NCBI RefSeq assembly: GCF_024679245.1
Contig: NC_090178.1
Span: forward strand, 18,230,213 to 18,294,212
Origin: Pseudorasbora parva
Taxonomy: Eukaryota > Chordata > Actinopteri > Cypriniformes > Gobionidae
DNA length: 64,000 bases
Direction of reading: 5' to 3'
A program made the position numbers and the translations under genes. Of this stretch, positions 44,676-57,859 are shown piece after piece; positions within the stretch are counted from its first letter, which is position 1; each line of letters starts with the position of its first letter. The notes under the pieces are model-generated. The model was not told the origin of the DNA. It did not search any database and worked only from the letters and a program-made list of their open reading frames with translations.

Positions 44676-46071
44676 GGCCAGATTTACTAAACGGCAAATT
44701 ATCATAAAAGAGCGCAATTTTAAAAAATGGGAGTGGAAAGCACTTTGTCTTTGGTTTATTGACAATGTGCAAATTGAACACTGATGCAGCCAGATCATTT
44801 CCATAATGAATAACGCAATCTACCAGTTAGCACCTGGTGTAAGATGTTCTCTTTTTTTGGCAGTAATTAATGGCGCAAATACCAGTAAATTGACATGGGT
44901 AAACTTTAGTAAATCACAGGGCTGGGTATTGATTCAGATGTTCCGATTCGATTTCGATTCACAAGCCCTCAAATCGATTCGATTATTTTTATTTTAGGTA
45001 CACCTGAGTAGCCTACATTAAAACAGAACGCATCTCTATATTTCAAATCCATACAATTGTTAAATACAACTTTGATGCAACTTTATTCTAAAAAAAAAAC
45101 ATCTGAGAAGTATTTTATGGATATTGATATATTTATTCTAAAACATAAAAAGGCCGCTTGTCATGTGTGCATTTACTTTTCATTCGCTAGAAACGCGTTC
45201 ATTATTTTTTTACAGTCTATGGTTAATTCCTGGAGTAGTTGTCGTGGTAACGGACAATACCTTAACGTGCTGACTTAAGTTAACTGTGGACTAATATTAA
45301 TTGAGGAAATCTGTTTATAATATAAGCTATTAGGGTTTGAATTATTGATCCTGCGCTGTATATGGACTATAATTTGAATATGTCTATAATGGCTAACGTA
45401 CGTGCTTAAGTGGCTGCTCAATTTTGATCCTAATGCAAGGCAAGCATTCGCGTGTATGTTGTGATATATTTTTAGCGGTTGTGTGCTCGGCTGTGTGTGT
45501 GTTGTCACATCAAATGGTTTTGCTGATTTTTAGTATTATTACAGCATTTCACCACAGCATTATAAAAGGCGGCGACGCACCGGAAGCTGCCATTTTAAAC
45601 ACTGAATGGATAAATGATGTGCGCCTCTTGCTCCTTTGTAAGATCACGCAAGGCAAATGGGTGACATCTAGTGGAGAAGACTAGTAATTCGATTTACGTT
45701 AATCTTATTTTCAGTGTTAGCGGAAATAAATATGGGGGAAAAAATCGATTCGTGGCCTTTGAGAATCGATTCTGAATTGACCAGATTTTAAAAAACGATT
45801 AATCGAAAAATGTTTTTTTTTTTTTTTTTTGCCCAGCCCTAGTAAATCGCATTGCGTGATTCATTGAAATATTCTCCTACCATCAATTTTGCATCTGAAA
45901 GGGAAATTCCTACAAATTAATAAGTTCTGTCAAAAAAATTCTGTCAATGCCTTTTCATTGCTAACTTTTCACTGTGTCATTAGTAAATCCTGACAGTAGT
46001 TGTTTAATGCCCAAATAATTAATACCCAAAAGAGGGTTTTGCACTGGCGCAAGCTGTCAGTAAATCTGGCC
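44676..46071. mobile_element. Old MITE (GGCCAGATTTACT ends) split by a hAT-like element
   Basis: The left end GGCCAGATTTACTAAACGGC and the inverted right end GGCCAGATTTACTGACAGC match over the first 13 bp. Removing 44916-45848 rejoins the element. No coding capacity. Confidence 0.6.
44916..45840. mobile_element. hAT-like element, 925 bp
   Basis: Bordered by a perfect 8 bp duplication AGTAAATC (44908-44915, 45841-45848). The ends (AC)AGGGCTGGGTATTG and, inverted, AGGGCTGGGCAAAAAA, with sub-terminal aatcgattcgat / cgattaatcg motifs, are typical of a widespread fish hAT MITE. No intact transposase. Confidence 0.8.
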
Positions 46072-48535
46072 CGTAGCGCACTATTTATTATTTTCTTTTG
46101 TGACTGACCACTAAGTTCGTTCTTGCTTCTCTGAGGAGTTCATTCGCAAACACCCGTGGTGACACCCACCAGCTTTTCCAGAGGGGGATGTGTAATAAAG
46201 TGGTTGGTTGGTTGTTTCTGGGTCGTCCCACTAAAGATGACCCGGGGCAACAGGACTGGACGGAGAACTCACAGGCCATAACCACAGGCACTGGTAAACT
46301 GAGGCAGGTCTTTGGCCCAGCAGTGCCACCTCACATTTAAGGAAAATCCATGTGATCGGTCCAGCTACAGAGACTGCAAGTTATTGGGTCTGAATGGTGC
46401 TAATACGCTGGGCTGGTTGGATGCGGGTTGGAACTCTGGTGTCCTATTAATCCTAACCGGGAGAATCATATCAGGTTAGAAGTTCAGGCTTTCATTGTGG
46501 ACTGTACTGCGGTAATAGGATCTGAAGGTCTTCCCTATAGTCACTCAACACTATAATGAAGATTGTTAGAATAATAGGCTGAAGAGAGGAGATAATTTCC
46601 ACAATGCCTGTAACACTTTGCTCATAGCAGGTAAAGGAGAATATACATGGGGTGATGGTGGTACTCTTTGAGTAAACATAACTTTGTTGGTTGTTCATAA
46701 CTTTGTATATGAAACAGCAGTTTCATAGAGCTTGAGCAGGCCATTTCTTTCTTTCTACTTAAAACAGCAGTCCAGTACATCGCCAAAAGTTGTTAAATCA
46801 CTAAGATAAAGTACTAACTGGTGTACTGTGTTTGTGATTAATTATAAATATATGTTTTAATCTATTTTGTAAAAAAAAAAAAAATTAAAAAATGTTGGAC
46901 TAACCATGTGAAGTCCAGCTTTCCCAATGTATAGACCCGAATGAAAGCTGGTGTCTCATTCAATTATGTCCCCAGGACATGTCCCCTTTAGGGATCTTTT
47001 TTGAGGGATCGCCTCCCAGCGCTAATTGGGTCTAGTTTCACACCAGGTTGATTGGACTTGACACTTAGTGCAGGGTGAGAGCTCCAAAATTCACTGGAGC
47101 AAAGAGAGGGGAATAACAATCTAAATTGAATTACTGACCAGTAAATTTGCTAATTATAGTCCATTAGCCTGAACACAGAGAGGTGTGAAGACAATCCAGA
47201 GCCACACGCCTCAATGAGACTCCTGACACTTTGACCTAGATTACCCGGAGGACATGTTTAATATGCAGACTGTGTGTGTCTGTACTGTAGGCTATATTCG
47301 TGGAACTTTTTGATTTTAGCATAGAATTATAAAAATGTACCCAGCAATTTATAAAATGAGCACAATCCTTACATGTGTTTGTGTGTGTAGTTATAAAGTT
47401 TATTTGATCAAAAATACAGTGAAATAGTAATATTATTACAACTTTAAAATAGTTTTCTAATGTAATATTTTAAAAAAAATCTGTGATTGCAAAGCTGAAT
47501 TTTCAGCAGCCATGACTCCAGTCTTCAATGTCACATAATCCCTGAGAAATTAGTCTAATGATCTGATTTTGTGCTCAAACATTTTTTATTATTGCTGTTG
47601 AAAAGAGTTGTGCTACTTAGTTTTTTTGTGTGTGTTTTTTTTTTTTAAACAGCACAACTATTATTGTTCTTAATATTCCTGTCTTGCTTTTTGGGCCACT
47701 AAATACTGAAGTAATAATGTTCAAGTTCAATATCATGTTAAATTCCATCACAGGAATACAGCTAATGGATGTGTCATATGTGTCTCATATTTTCTCCAGG
47801 ATTATAGAATAACTCTTAAAGCTTTTATCAAAATAAATTTAATTTAAGCTTCCCAAGTGGAATGGCAGTAGTGCCTTTATGAAGAAGTTGGTTTATGTTT
47901 AAGAAGGCTTTTTTCACCCTTCCTACCATCATTCTTTCACTGTCACTTGTTTGTTTTGCCCTGTCTGTGAGTTCAACCATTCAGGGATGAACCAGGTCGT
48001 ATTATCTTGTTATCTAGAGGAGTAGAAAGATGGATATTCCTACATGAGGTCACTATACATAACACCAGCACTTTAGAGGTCTGTTCTGGTGTGATCTTTT
48101 GTTCTGCTCCTGACACTCACCTCTTCTCCTAGAAGTCAAACCCGTTTGAGTGTGCAGTATATCAATTAAAAAGCTCCTTTTCTGCCCTTTGGAGGGGATG
48201 GGGGTACAGGTCCAAATATTTACATTAGGGCATATCAGTTTGACGACTGTGCGGCGGAGCGGAGAGAAGGGCCATTTGGTGTAGCAGAGAGGCCATTAGC
48301 AGAGTTAAATGGCTAGAAAGAATCTGGACCAGACAGCTTTCCACACAGGATCATTCGGCCGCAACCCCGTAGATGGATAAATACTTCCGTCATGCAGTAA
48401 ATACAGTCGTGAACAAAGACTTGGTTTGTAAATTAGTTTGTTGATGAGGAAACATCTTTTCAACACCTTTTGCATTTGCAGTTTAGGCTGGTAAATGGTG
48501 TAATAAAAGGGTCATGTACACCATCTCCCCCAAAT

Positions 48536-48540
<5 letters not shown>
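46072..48540. other. Intergenic DNA, possible regulatory blocks
   Basis: No exon or repeat family recognised. Non-repetitive, moderately GC blocks lie at about 46100-46480, 46900-47250 and 48040-48400; the second contains gctaattgggtc and gctaattatagtccattagc. Confidence 0.35.

Positions 48541-48594
<54 letters not shown>
48541..48594. repeat. (CA)27 microsatellite
   Basis: 54 bp of pure CA. Confidence 0.97.
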
Positions 48595-48598
<4 letters not shown>

Positions 48599-48883
48599 AA
48601 AATTATAAAAGCAACACATTTGTTTTGCCCCCATTTTTCATGAGCTGAACTCAAAGATCTAAAGCTTAGAACATACTCTGCAAGAACAAAGAAATGTGTT
48701 TGTTTTCTCAAGGTGGCAAGAACAAGAATAAAGTTCGTACATTCCATACTTCACGAGAAAAGCAGGTGCCGATCATCTGCGTTTCTCTGCATTAACCACG
48801 CCCACATTAGATGTAAGACACCCGCAAGAAAAAAGTTCTGCTTAGGTGATGTGTGGCGAGAACTAGCTGCAAGAACTCCCAAA

Positions 48884-48931
48884 CCAGGGCTGCGAGAACA
48901 AAATTACGTAATTTTGTTCTCGCATCCCTGG
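48884..48931. repeat. 48 bp palindrome, apparent head-to-head transposon ends
   Basis: Perfect apart from one mismatched pair, centred on ttac|gtaa. Each half reads ccaggg(c/a)tgcgagaacaaa inward, like a hAT-style terminus starting CAGGG. Confidence 0.85.
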
Positions 48932-49142
48932 GAGTGAAAACTTTTTTTCTCTGTTCTTGTGCAATATGTTGCAGCCTTAAGACTTTTTCTATGTACACAA
49001 AAGGATTATTTCTCTAAAATATTGTTCACAATTCTGCCTAAATCTGTGTTAGTGAGCACTTCTCTTTTTGCAGAGATAGTTCATCCACCTCACCGGTGTG
49101 GCATATCAAGATGCAGATTAGACAGCATGATTATTGCATAGG

Positions 49143-49935
49143 TGTACCTTAGGCTGGCCACAGTAAAAAAAAGGCCACTCTAAAATATGCAGTTGTACTC
49201 TATTAGGGTCCCAGGGGGTCCACCATTTGCCTCACACAGTGCAATACATCTCCTTTGCATAGAGTTGATCAGCTTGTTGAGTGTGGCCTGTGGAATGTTG
49301 GTCCACTCCTCTATAATGGCTGTGCGAATTTGCAGGATATTGGCAGGAACTGGAACACTGCCGTATACATGGGTGACATGTCTGGTGAGTATGCTGACCA
49401 TGCAAGAACTGGGATGTTTTCAGCTTCCAGGAATTGTGTACAGATTCTTGCAGCATGGGGCCATGCATTACCATGCTGCAACATGCGGTGATGGTTGTGG
49501 ATGAATGGCACAACAGTGGGCCTCAGGATCTTGTCACGGTATCTCTGTGCATTCAAAATGCCATCAATAAAATCGTTCGTTGTCCATAACATACGCCTGC
49601 CCATACTATAACCCCCACCGCCACCATAAGCCGCTCTATCCACAATGTTAACATCCGCAAACCGCTCACCCACACAATGTCATATACGCTGTCTGCCATC
49701 TGCCCTAGACAGTGAAAACCGGGATTCATCCGTGAAGAGAACACCTCTCCAAAGTGACGTTGAATGTGACTCTTTGCCCACTCAAGTCGGTTATGATGAC
49801 GAACTGCAGTCAGGTTGAGAACCTGATGAGGACAATGAGCATGCAGATGAGCTTCCCTAAGAGAGTTTCTGACAGTTTGTGCAGAAATTATTTGGTTATG
49901 CAAACCTATTGTTGCAGCATGATAATGCACGGCAC
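49143..49935 (-). pseudogene. Tc1-like transposase remnant
   Basis: On the minus strand, shifted frames together spell a Tc1/mariner DDE transposase. ISAQTVRNSLREA and RLEWAKSHIQRHF lie at 49900-49740, the ADGRQ-like region follows, then FADVNIVDRAAYGGGG, FIDGILNAQRYRDKI, HGNAWPHAARICTQFLEAE and WSAYSPDMSP to about 49330, ending near 49200. Several frameshifts and deletions make it inactive. The left edge carries ggtgtacctt followed by ggccac, like the family's terminus. It jumps DNA by cut and paste when intact. At 49908-49935 a plus-strand stretch again resembles the HDNAR region, so the 5' part looks rearranged. Confidence 0.85.
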
Positions 49936-51540
49936 TGTGTTTGCTGCTTGTCAGCGACAGAGGGAGGAGAAAACAGGGATGATTGTTGGGTTAATTGTCA
50001 CAGCATTAAAGCATGCTTGCAAGAACTTAATTTATTTACAAAAAATATCCTATATCACAAAGTTTTTTTCACTAAATTCCACAATTCCTAAATCACTAAA
50101 CCCTCACAGGGGTGAAGGATAAATGCCAGCAGTAGTGAGCTTACTTCTTGTTGCAGACTTTGTTGTCTTACAAATTTGAGATTGTTGAGATCTCTTGAGG
50201 CTCTTTCTTGATTTTTCAGCATTAGAAAAGACAGACAGGTTGAAGTCAGTCAGGTAAGGACTGTTGTTAAGGCCTAATCTTAATCTTACAAGAGACCAGG
50301 GATCTTCCTAGGGATTAGTTAGTGTGAGAAGTGAGTTTGTAATTGTTTGGACTATGTGCTACAAGTAGGCCTTGTAGTAAAACATATCAAAGTTTATAGA
50401 TTTCCTTGGGGAGAATGAAATGGTAGATTACCCTTGGTTGAAACTGGAACTTTGCAAGTCAATAAGTCAAATATATTAAAATGGCTTGCATTTTATGTTT
50501 GAGTTATTTGAGTTTGGAAAGTGTTACATTCATCTTCTGTCTTTCTTATAGAGGACCAAATTAATATATTAGGAATTAAATTCTTCTGAATGTAAATTTT
50601 TGTACTTAATAACATTTTGTAAATAACTGTAAGGGAAACATCAGACACGACTTCTCTCTTTCAAAGGCCCTTTGATGCACAGAGATCTGCGCTCCCTCTT
50701 CTCGTTTGTTTGGTGTTCATTGTAAACTCTGCTGCATCAGTGGTGGATCTCCATCTGTAACATTCTGTGCCCAGCTTGAGATGACTATGCAGACAGGAAC
50801 AACACATTGGCCTGGAGTGACTTTAGAATAGTTAGGCTGCTGTGGATCCTCTGCATTAGAAAGATTATTGTTTATCCCTCTCCTCTCATAGTGACATCTC
50901 CACTCTTCTGAAATTATGAACGCTGTACAATTCCCCTCCAGGTTGCTTTTCTGGTTTGTGAGGTGTGAACGTAAACGTAGGTGGAGGATAAAAGATGGTC
51001 TTTCGAGAACATCATTAGATAAGTCAGGACCTAGAGAGCCATATCTGACCCCTGAGGCACAAATAAATGCATTGATCATTATCTTGTATCTTATTATGTC
51101 TTATCGGACCATTTGTAACAACAGGAAACTACTACTACCTCTTGTATAGATCAAGTAGCATGTGTTAACAGGCAACACTTTCCTACTCCTCATTGTATTG
51201 TTTTTTTTTTTTTTTTTTTTTTTTTTTTATTCTTTCATGTTGTACAAATCTTATTAGCTATGCATGTTAAATCAGTACCATAATGTTATTGGCAGATATT
51301 ATCATTATTGGTCAATTACATTTCCATTGGTTTTAATCAAAAGTGGAGCATTACCTATTTTTCAAAGAGCCAACTCTATTGTAATGTACCATTAGCAGAA
51401 TTATTAGACAACTATAGGAGTAAGCGTGTGTTTTTTTATCCCGGTGGGGACTTCAACCTGAATGCACACTGACTCATGGGCCAACACAGACCCTAAATTG
51501 AGGTCCCCAACAAGCTTATACATCATACAGAATGAGTTTT
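49936..51540. other. Intergenic DNA, poly(T) at 51201-51228
   Basis: No gene or clear repeat family apart from the T28 run. Confidence 0.35.
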
Positions 51541-51933
51541 TTAAATGTATTTTTCTTTTTCTGTGATGGGTAAGTTTAGGGGTAGGGTTAGTGTAAAGGA
51601 ATATACCGTTTGTACAGTATCCCAACAAAGATGGCTAACCAGACGTGTGTGCGCGCGTGTGTGTGTGTGTGTGTGTGGCCTGGTAATCCCTACGTTATGG
51701 GGACAAAATGTCCCCACAAAGATGCCAATATCCGAAATCCTTGTCCTTGTGGGGACATTTTTAGGTCCCCATGAGGAAAACATAAATCCCACAGAAGGAG
51801 TTTTTTTTGAGAAAGTAAAAATGCTGAATGTTTCCTGTGATGGGTAGGTTTAGGGGCAGTGTAGGGGGATAGGATGTACAGTTTGTACAGTATGAAATCC
51901 ATTACGCCTATGGAAAGTCCCAATAAAACATGG

Positions 51934-52022
<89 letters not shown>

Positions 52023-52294
52023 CCTTGTTTGGCAAAACTTGTGAGGACACAAATGTCCTCACTTATATAGTAAAACATGAAAATGACCCACTAGTGAGGA
52101 CATTGGACTGGTCCTCACTAGTTTAAAAGGCTTATAAATCGGCCAAAACATGTTTTTATTTAAATCTGTTGTTCTGCACATGTTTCTGTGACGGGTAGGT
52201 TTAGGGATAGGGGTTGGGTTAGGGGATAGAAAATATCATTAACCTGATATAAAATCAATGGAAGTCTATGTAATGTCCTCACTAATATAGTGAA

Positions 52295-52365
<71 letters not shown>

Positions 52366-52370
52366 TGTGA
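51541..52370. repeat. Two-module GT-associated repeat, copy 2
   Basis: Order here: partial B-like block (tgatgggtaagtttaggggt), GT (to 51676), module B (51677-51905), GT (51937-52020), module A (52021-52300, with tcctcactagtttaaaaggc), GT (about 52302-52363). Modules are closely similar to 29266-29880 but in the opposite order. Confidence 0.85.
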
Positions 52371-54146
52371 GTGTGATACTTGTATATGGTTTCACATCTT
52401 CTTTGCATTAACTAATGCTTATTGCATTAAAAATAAATAAAACATAAACACATAAAATTAAAAACATCTTTAAAAACATCTAAAACACTTTTAAATGTAA
52501 TATAGCTAATTTCAAAATTACTGTTTACAAAATTACTGTTACTGTGCATGTGATGTCCAAATGTACTTTTAGCATTTATTAGTAATTTATAATATCAGCC
52601 ATTTATTAATATGGGTTGTGCATTGAATGAAAATAATAGGCTTATCAGTATCGGCCAAATATTTTACATTTGTTTAACCCTAGGTGCTCCCCATTAAATT
52701 TTTTTTAAATTTTATTAATTTTTTAATTATTTTTTGGTGCTAGTAATTTCATAAATTTAATTTCCTTTGAATTTGGTAAAATGTTGCTAAACAGGTGACT
52801 TAAAGAAATGTCTGCAAATTTGCTCCATATTATTTTCATATCTTATCAATCAAAATTAAAAATGTTTTTTAAAAAGTCAGTCTAGATCCATTGTTAGAAA
52901 AAAATGATGTTTAATACACATTTATTATTCATTTTAACCTGGATTTAAGCTCTGAAAAAAGCTTTGACAGTTAAAATGCATGGGATTGTTAGCTATGGAG
53001 GGAGGTAAGCAAACATTTGCCAAAAACTGACCTTGTTTTAAATTCCCTAATTAAATGCCTCCTCCTGAGTCACACTGTTGGTTAAAAAGACTGCCATGAT
53101 GAATCTTTGTGGCATCGCTGTCATCCAGTCAAATCAACTCAAAAACCCAATTATCGTGATGAGACACAGGTTGTAATGCTGGTTAAAGTTGGTTTGGTTG
53201 CACATGCTGGCTCATATTTTAAAAAGCACACTGGAGAGAAAGCTGAATTTCCAATTATCATAACAAGAATATTCTCATATAAGGGCAGACAGCAGAAGAA
53301 AAAAATGCTTTTTATTCTGCATGATTTGGCAACTTAAGGAGGTCAAGACGTAAATTTGTGTAGCCTTGAGCTATATTAAGTCTGCACAACAGCAGGAAGG
53401 GGGATGAGGGCTTTGTCTTTTAACATGAGCACTGGATGTTGTTGCATGTACTCTGGTGTGCTCACTATATCTCTCAATCTCCCTTTAGGTAACACGAAAG
53501 CATGGCCTTTTGAATACCCCATGCAGGGAATGTCGATTTAGAATGTGGTTATCAGTGGATTTTGTTGCCAGAACAAATTTAGGAAATAACATGTCATTGA
53601 TTAAATCATCTGTTTCAAAGGGAAAATAGGGGAGGTAGGTGTAAAATATGTTTGGTGAGCACATTTTGTATGTTGTGCTGTGAAATGCAGTGAAATTAAA
53701 TGGTATCCATAGCTGACATTGATTTTTCCCTTAACGGAATGCAAAGAGGGGGAAAAGAACGTCAGAAACTACATGGAAAGAAAAAAAAGGTCAGTTCATA
53801 AAACATGATTTCATCTTTTCTCAACAAAGGTAGATTTAAAAAAAAAAAAAGGATTATCAAGGCATGTATCAGTCAATTTGTATCTGTAGTATCAATGGCT
53901 CCACCTTTTTTTCTTTTTTTGATTTGAGTGAAATAAATAAATAAGCAGCAAATATGTTTTCAACATTGATAATAACAAGAAATGTTTCTTGAGCACCAAA
54001 TCAGTAAATAAAAATGATTTCTGAAGGCTCGTGATACGCTGAAGACTAGTGTAATGGACGTTAATAATCGAGCTTTGCCATCATAATAAATTATAATATA
54101 TTATTAAAATAAAAATAATTTTAAATAGTTAAAATTTAATAATTCG
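52371..54146. other. AT-rich intergenic DNA, nothing recognised
   Basis: Low-complexity A/T stretches and no coding or RNA signature. Confidence 0.4.
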
Positions 54147-54177
54147 TTTTTTTTTTTTGGGGGGGGGGGGGGGGGGG
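54147..54177. repeat. T12-G19 homopolymer junction
   Basis: A run of 12 T directly followed by 19 G. Confidence 0.95.
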
Positions 54178-54223
54178 TTGTATTTTTGATCAAAAAAAAT
54201 GCAGCCTTGGTGACATCTTTCAT

Positions 54224-54755
54224 AGGAGTGTAACGATACATATCACGATACCGAACTCACAATATGATATTGCAATACTCCAAGAAACATGGTAAAATGT
54301 TAATAAAAGATTTACTGTTAGAGTGTAAAATATGTTATTACATTGGGTTGGAAATAAATAGGCTTGGACTTGGAGCTGGTAACCCAATGCACAGGACATC
54401 TTTGACACCAGAATAAAAATATTCATGATTCTGAAGCTGAAAATACAGAATTATTTTTGACATATATGGTTACACTCTGTCACTGACTAGATGTATTTAA
54501 AATAATGCAGGCCACTTTTTATTGGTAACGTAAGACTATGTTTGGCATTATAATGACAAATATTGCCCCATTATTATACATTATATTCAACATAGTAGTT
54601 TAATGTAGAACTGACACTAAATCTCTGTAAACGTTTCTTTTTTTTCTCACACTTTTTATTTTGGGTAAACTATACACAGCACAGATTGTCACTATCCATG
54701 TAGCATTTTTGTATTGCGATATATTGTAACACGATATATTGTTACACCCCTATAG
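54224..54755. mobile_element. hAT-like MITE, 532 bp
   Basis: Flanked by an 8 bp duplication TCTTTCAT (54216-54223, 54756-54763). The ends aggagtgtaacgatac and, inverted, ctataggggtgtaacaatat, followed by atatcg/cgatat motifs, are typical of a common fish hAT family. Confidence 0.8.
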
Positions 54756-54763
54756 TCTTTCAT

Positions 54764-57700
54764 TAAAAATATTAAGGACTTCAAAGGTAGAAGAATATTT
54801 ATATATTACTGTATGTGTTGAGGGGCATGATATTTGCAGCTGTCTTTGTACATGCTCAAATAAATGAATTAGTGCCTGGATTTTGCTGTGCAGCACAAGA
54901 TATAAGCACTAGGAAGAACAAGCCAGATTCCATGCACTCTGTCTCTACAGATCCTGTCACTGTCAGTGGATCCCAGGCTTCTCGCCCTGAGAAACAGCCC
55001 AGCCAAGCGGGCAGGATTGAACACCAATACACCCGACGAACCCCAGGCTTTTCGTTTGGATCTATTCTGTAGCCCCGCCCTCTCACCCTAAGCCATTCAT
55101 CCAGTCTGTACATGACAGTTTCATACATCCCCTGCCAAAAATATTTCCTGGATGCACTGTGATCCATGACGCTATCAGCTTTCTGACCTCCGAGTTTGTC
55201 TCGCACTCTTTTTTCCTTTTTTTTTTTTTTTTTTTTTTAATCCGAGCATGTCAACGGTTTCTTACCGGCTTTCAAGATGCTGCCCCCTCAGTGTGTGTTC
55301 TTGCGCCTGTACAGCCTCACGAGGTTTGTTTGCGTGTCTATTTGATTCCACTCCATGAACACGTTCTTAGAGATGCACTCCATAAGATAAAGAGAAGCAC
55401 AGGGTCTTGTCATTCCTCCACAGCTTAATCAGGAGCTACACAGAGGAGAGGAGCACAGCGGCACGGACCTTCCTGATCATTCTAATGAGGACCCCTGGCA
55501 ATGCAGTCAGCGAAGTATAATTGACTTGTCCGTCTCTTATTTTCATAATAGACACTCCCTGACCCAGAGCACATTTAGTTTGCTATGAGAGATGTCAGAA
55601 AGCATTGGAAGTTTCCTCTGCACATCCATTAAATCTGAAGGCATCCCACCCTGTCTTCGGCCGGCCTGCACCGTCATTAGCTGCCCAGCTTATTATGCAG
55701 ATGGAAGATGTTAGTAAATGATTCTCAGATTGTCTGAAAAACTTACATGCCTGTACACACCCTGCACCCCCTTCACCCCAGAGCCTTTCCTAGGATCCAA
55801 CCAGGCCCAAAACAAAAAAAAAGCATTTCTTTGCTCTGAAAAAAAAAAAAAATACATATAAATAATAAAAGCGCTGCAGTGCCCCTCGACGTGAAAACCT
55901 GGTGAAGCGTGTGGATGTCATTGCTGTTGCAACAAGGCCTGCCATCTACCTTTCAGGACCAATTGAAATCAAATTACATATTTTTCGCGGAGGTAAGGGT
56001 TAGCCAGCGAGGGTGAGCCCTGGATCTCTGTCCCTGCTAGCTGATATGAAACAGAACAGCTGTGGATATCAATGCCCCCGCGCAATTCTCCACTGACCGT
56101 GTCTGCTGCGATTTTGGAGCTGTCGCATTCATTGCTATGGACGGACGTAATAAGATACATCCTCATACAACTGGCTTTGAGAACACAGAATTAGATCATT
56201 ATCACTTAAATATACCTCCTACTGGCACATTTTAAAATATCTGCAAGTAATTTACAGCTTTGCAAGTATTCGCCATCCTCTATTTCCTGGCACACATAGA
56301 GTCTTAAAAAATATTACCCCTCTAATAGGTTTTTTGCATCATGTGTAAGAGGAAGCATCTTATTTCCTTCTATACATTGTGTCGTTTAATGAGATGATTG
56401 TGTCTTCCGTGTGCCTTCATTGAACTTTTATTTTGTGGTCGGCTTTCTATTGCTCTTGGCATGGCGGCTGAGATGCAGGGACATCATTAAAGTAATTACT
56501 ACAAGCTCTAGTAGTTGCTAGAAAATAATATGATGGGGGTAGTCTTTTTTCCACAGACAGAAAAAGCTTTTTTTTTTTATTTCACCAAACATTCAGCACT
56601 GCCATGATTGTTAGATCAGACAGGACACATCACATTTCTTGGACCTGTTAAGGAAATGGGGGAAAGAGATGGAAAGTCCTGGCGATGGTGAGCCTTCTAT
56701 TTAGTCATTGTCAGAATGCAGTTGTCAGTCCTGTTTTAAAGTTCTAAATACACTTACGTACATACACAGTTCTGCTATGAACTGTACTGACAAATGTAGC
56801 CTATTCTATAACTGAACTCACTCCGTTTTGACTGAGGTTGAATTAAACTGCACTAGACTACAAGTTGTCTGTCATGTGCCATATCATCAGTCTGTACAGT
56901 ACATAAACTATTGTGTTGTTTGTTTTTATGTTGTTCTGTTGGTTATTTAAGAATTGATGTATTAGTTTGTGCCTTTTTATTGAGGTATATTTTTCAATTG
57001 TGAAAATAATTTCCGATGATAGAAAAGTTGCCCTCTGATGCTTAGGGACATAAGCAATGGCCACTGAAAATTGTTAACTGCCTTAGCCAAAGAATGCAAA
57101 AATCACTAAGCAACAATGAAGAGGGCATAATGGATCATTTAAGAAAATGCCAAAAAAAAAAAAAAAAGCAAGAGAGTGGTCACTTTTGTCATTAAATTAT
57201 TGTAAACCCTAACGCTCAAAATATTTAATTGTTTTGAGTAGAGCCAATTCAGAATAAACAAATTAGTTCAAACAAAAGAACTTGTATTTAGAGTTGTATA
57301 AAACTTAGAGTATTTAGAATTTTTAAATACTAATGAAAAAAATTTTTTTGAGAACATATTTTAAGTAGTCTGAATTGTTTAATTGTTTTGAGTTTTATGA
57401 ACTTGTTTTTGTTAGCCAAAACTGGGCTGGGATTTCTATTTCCCAGCATGCATTGCTATGACTCACAAAAGGGACAACAAATGCCAAAATTAAGTGTTAT
57501 ATTATTATTTTTTAATTGTGCAAGGTTAACGTTAAGTGTGAGGTTAATGTTTTGTTTTGCTAGTTTAGAAGTTTAGTTTTTTTGTACACTGAAAAAACAG
57601 GAAACGCATTGTCCAGTTTACTTAATCATATTATTTGTTATCTACGCAACAAAATTGTGTTTCTCTTCTAAACGGTATTTCTTCGCTTTCGATTAATTTA

Positions 57701-57859
57701 ATTCTCTAAAATGTGCAATCTACTATTACATTATTTGGGGTTGTCACATGCCTGTCCTGTCTTGTACACTTGTGGGTTTTTATTATTTTTGCACCTATTT
57801 TCCTGTATCTGTTACGTGACATAACGATCTGACCATACTATGAGGACTCAGTAGAGAAG
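54764..57859. other. Intergenic DNA with CNE-like blocks
   Basis: No gene. Contains T/A runs (55213-55239, 55840-55851, 57151-57167). Blocks at about 55440-55740 and 56290-56520 are non-repetitive, with gtcattagctgcccagctta, ttatgcagat and attaaagtaattac; they resemble conserved regulatory elements. From about 57200 to 57600 the DNA resembles fish MITEs with aattaagt motifs. Confidence 0.35.

Noticed and set aside
49754..50122. Plus-strand 122-codon frame
   Set aside because: It is mainly the opposite strand of the Tc1-like pseudogene.
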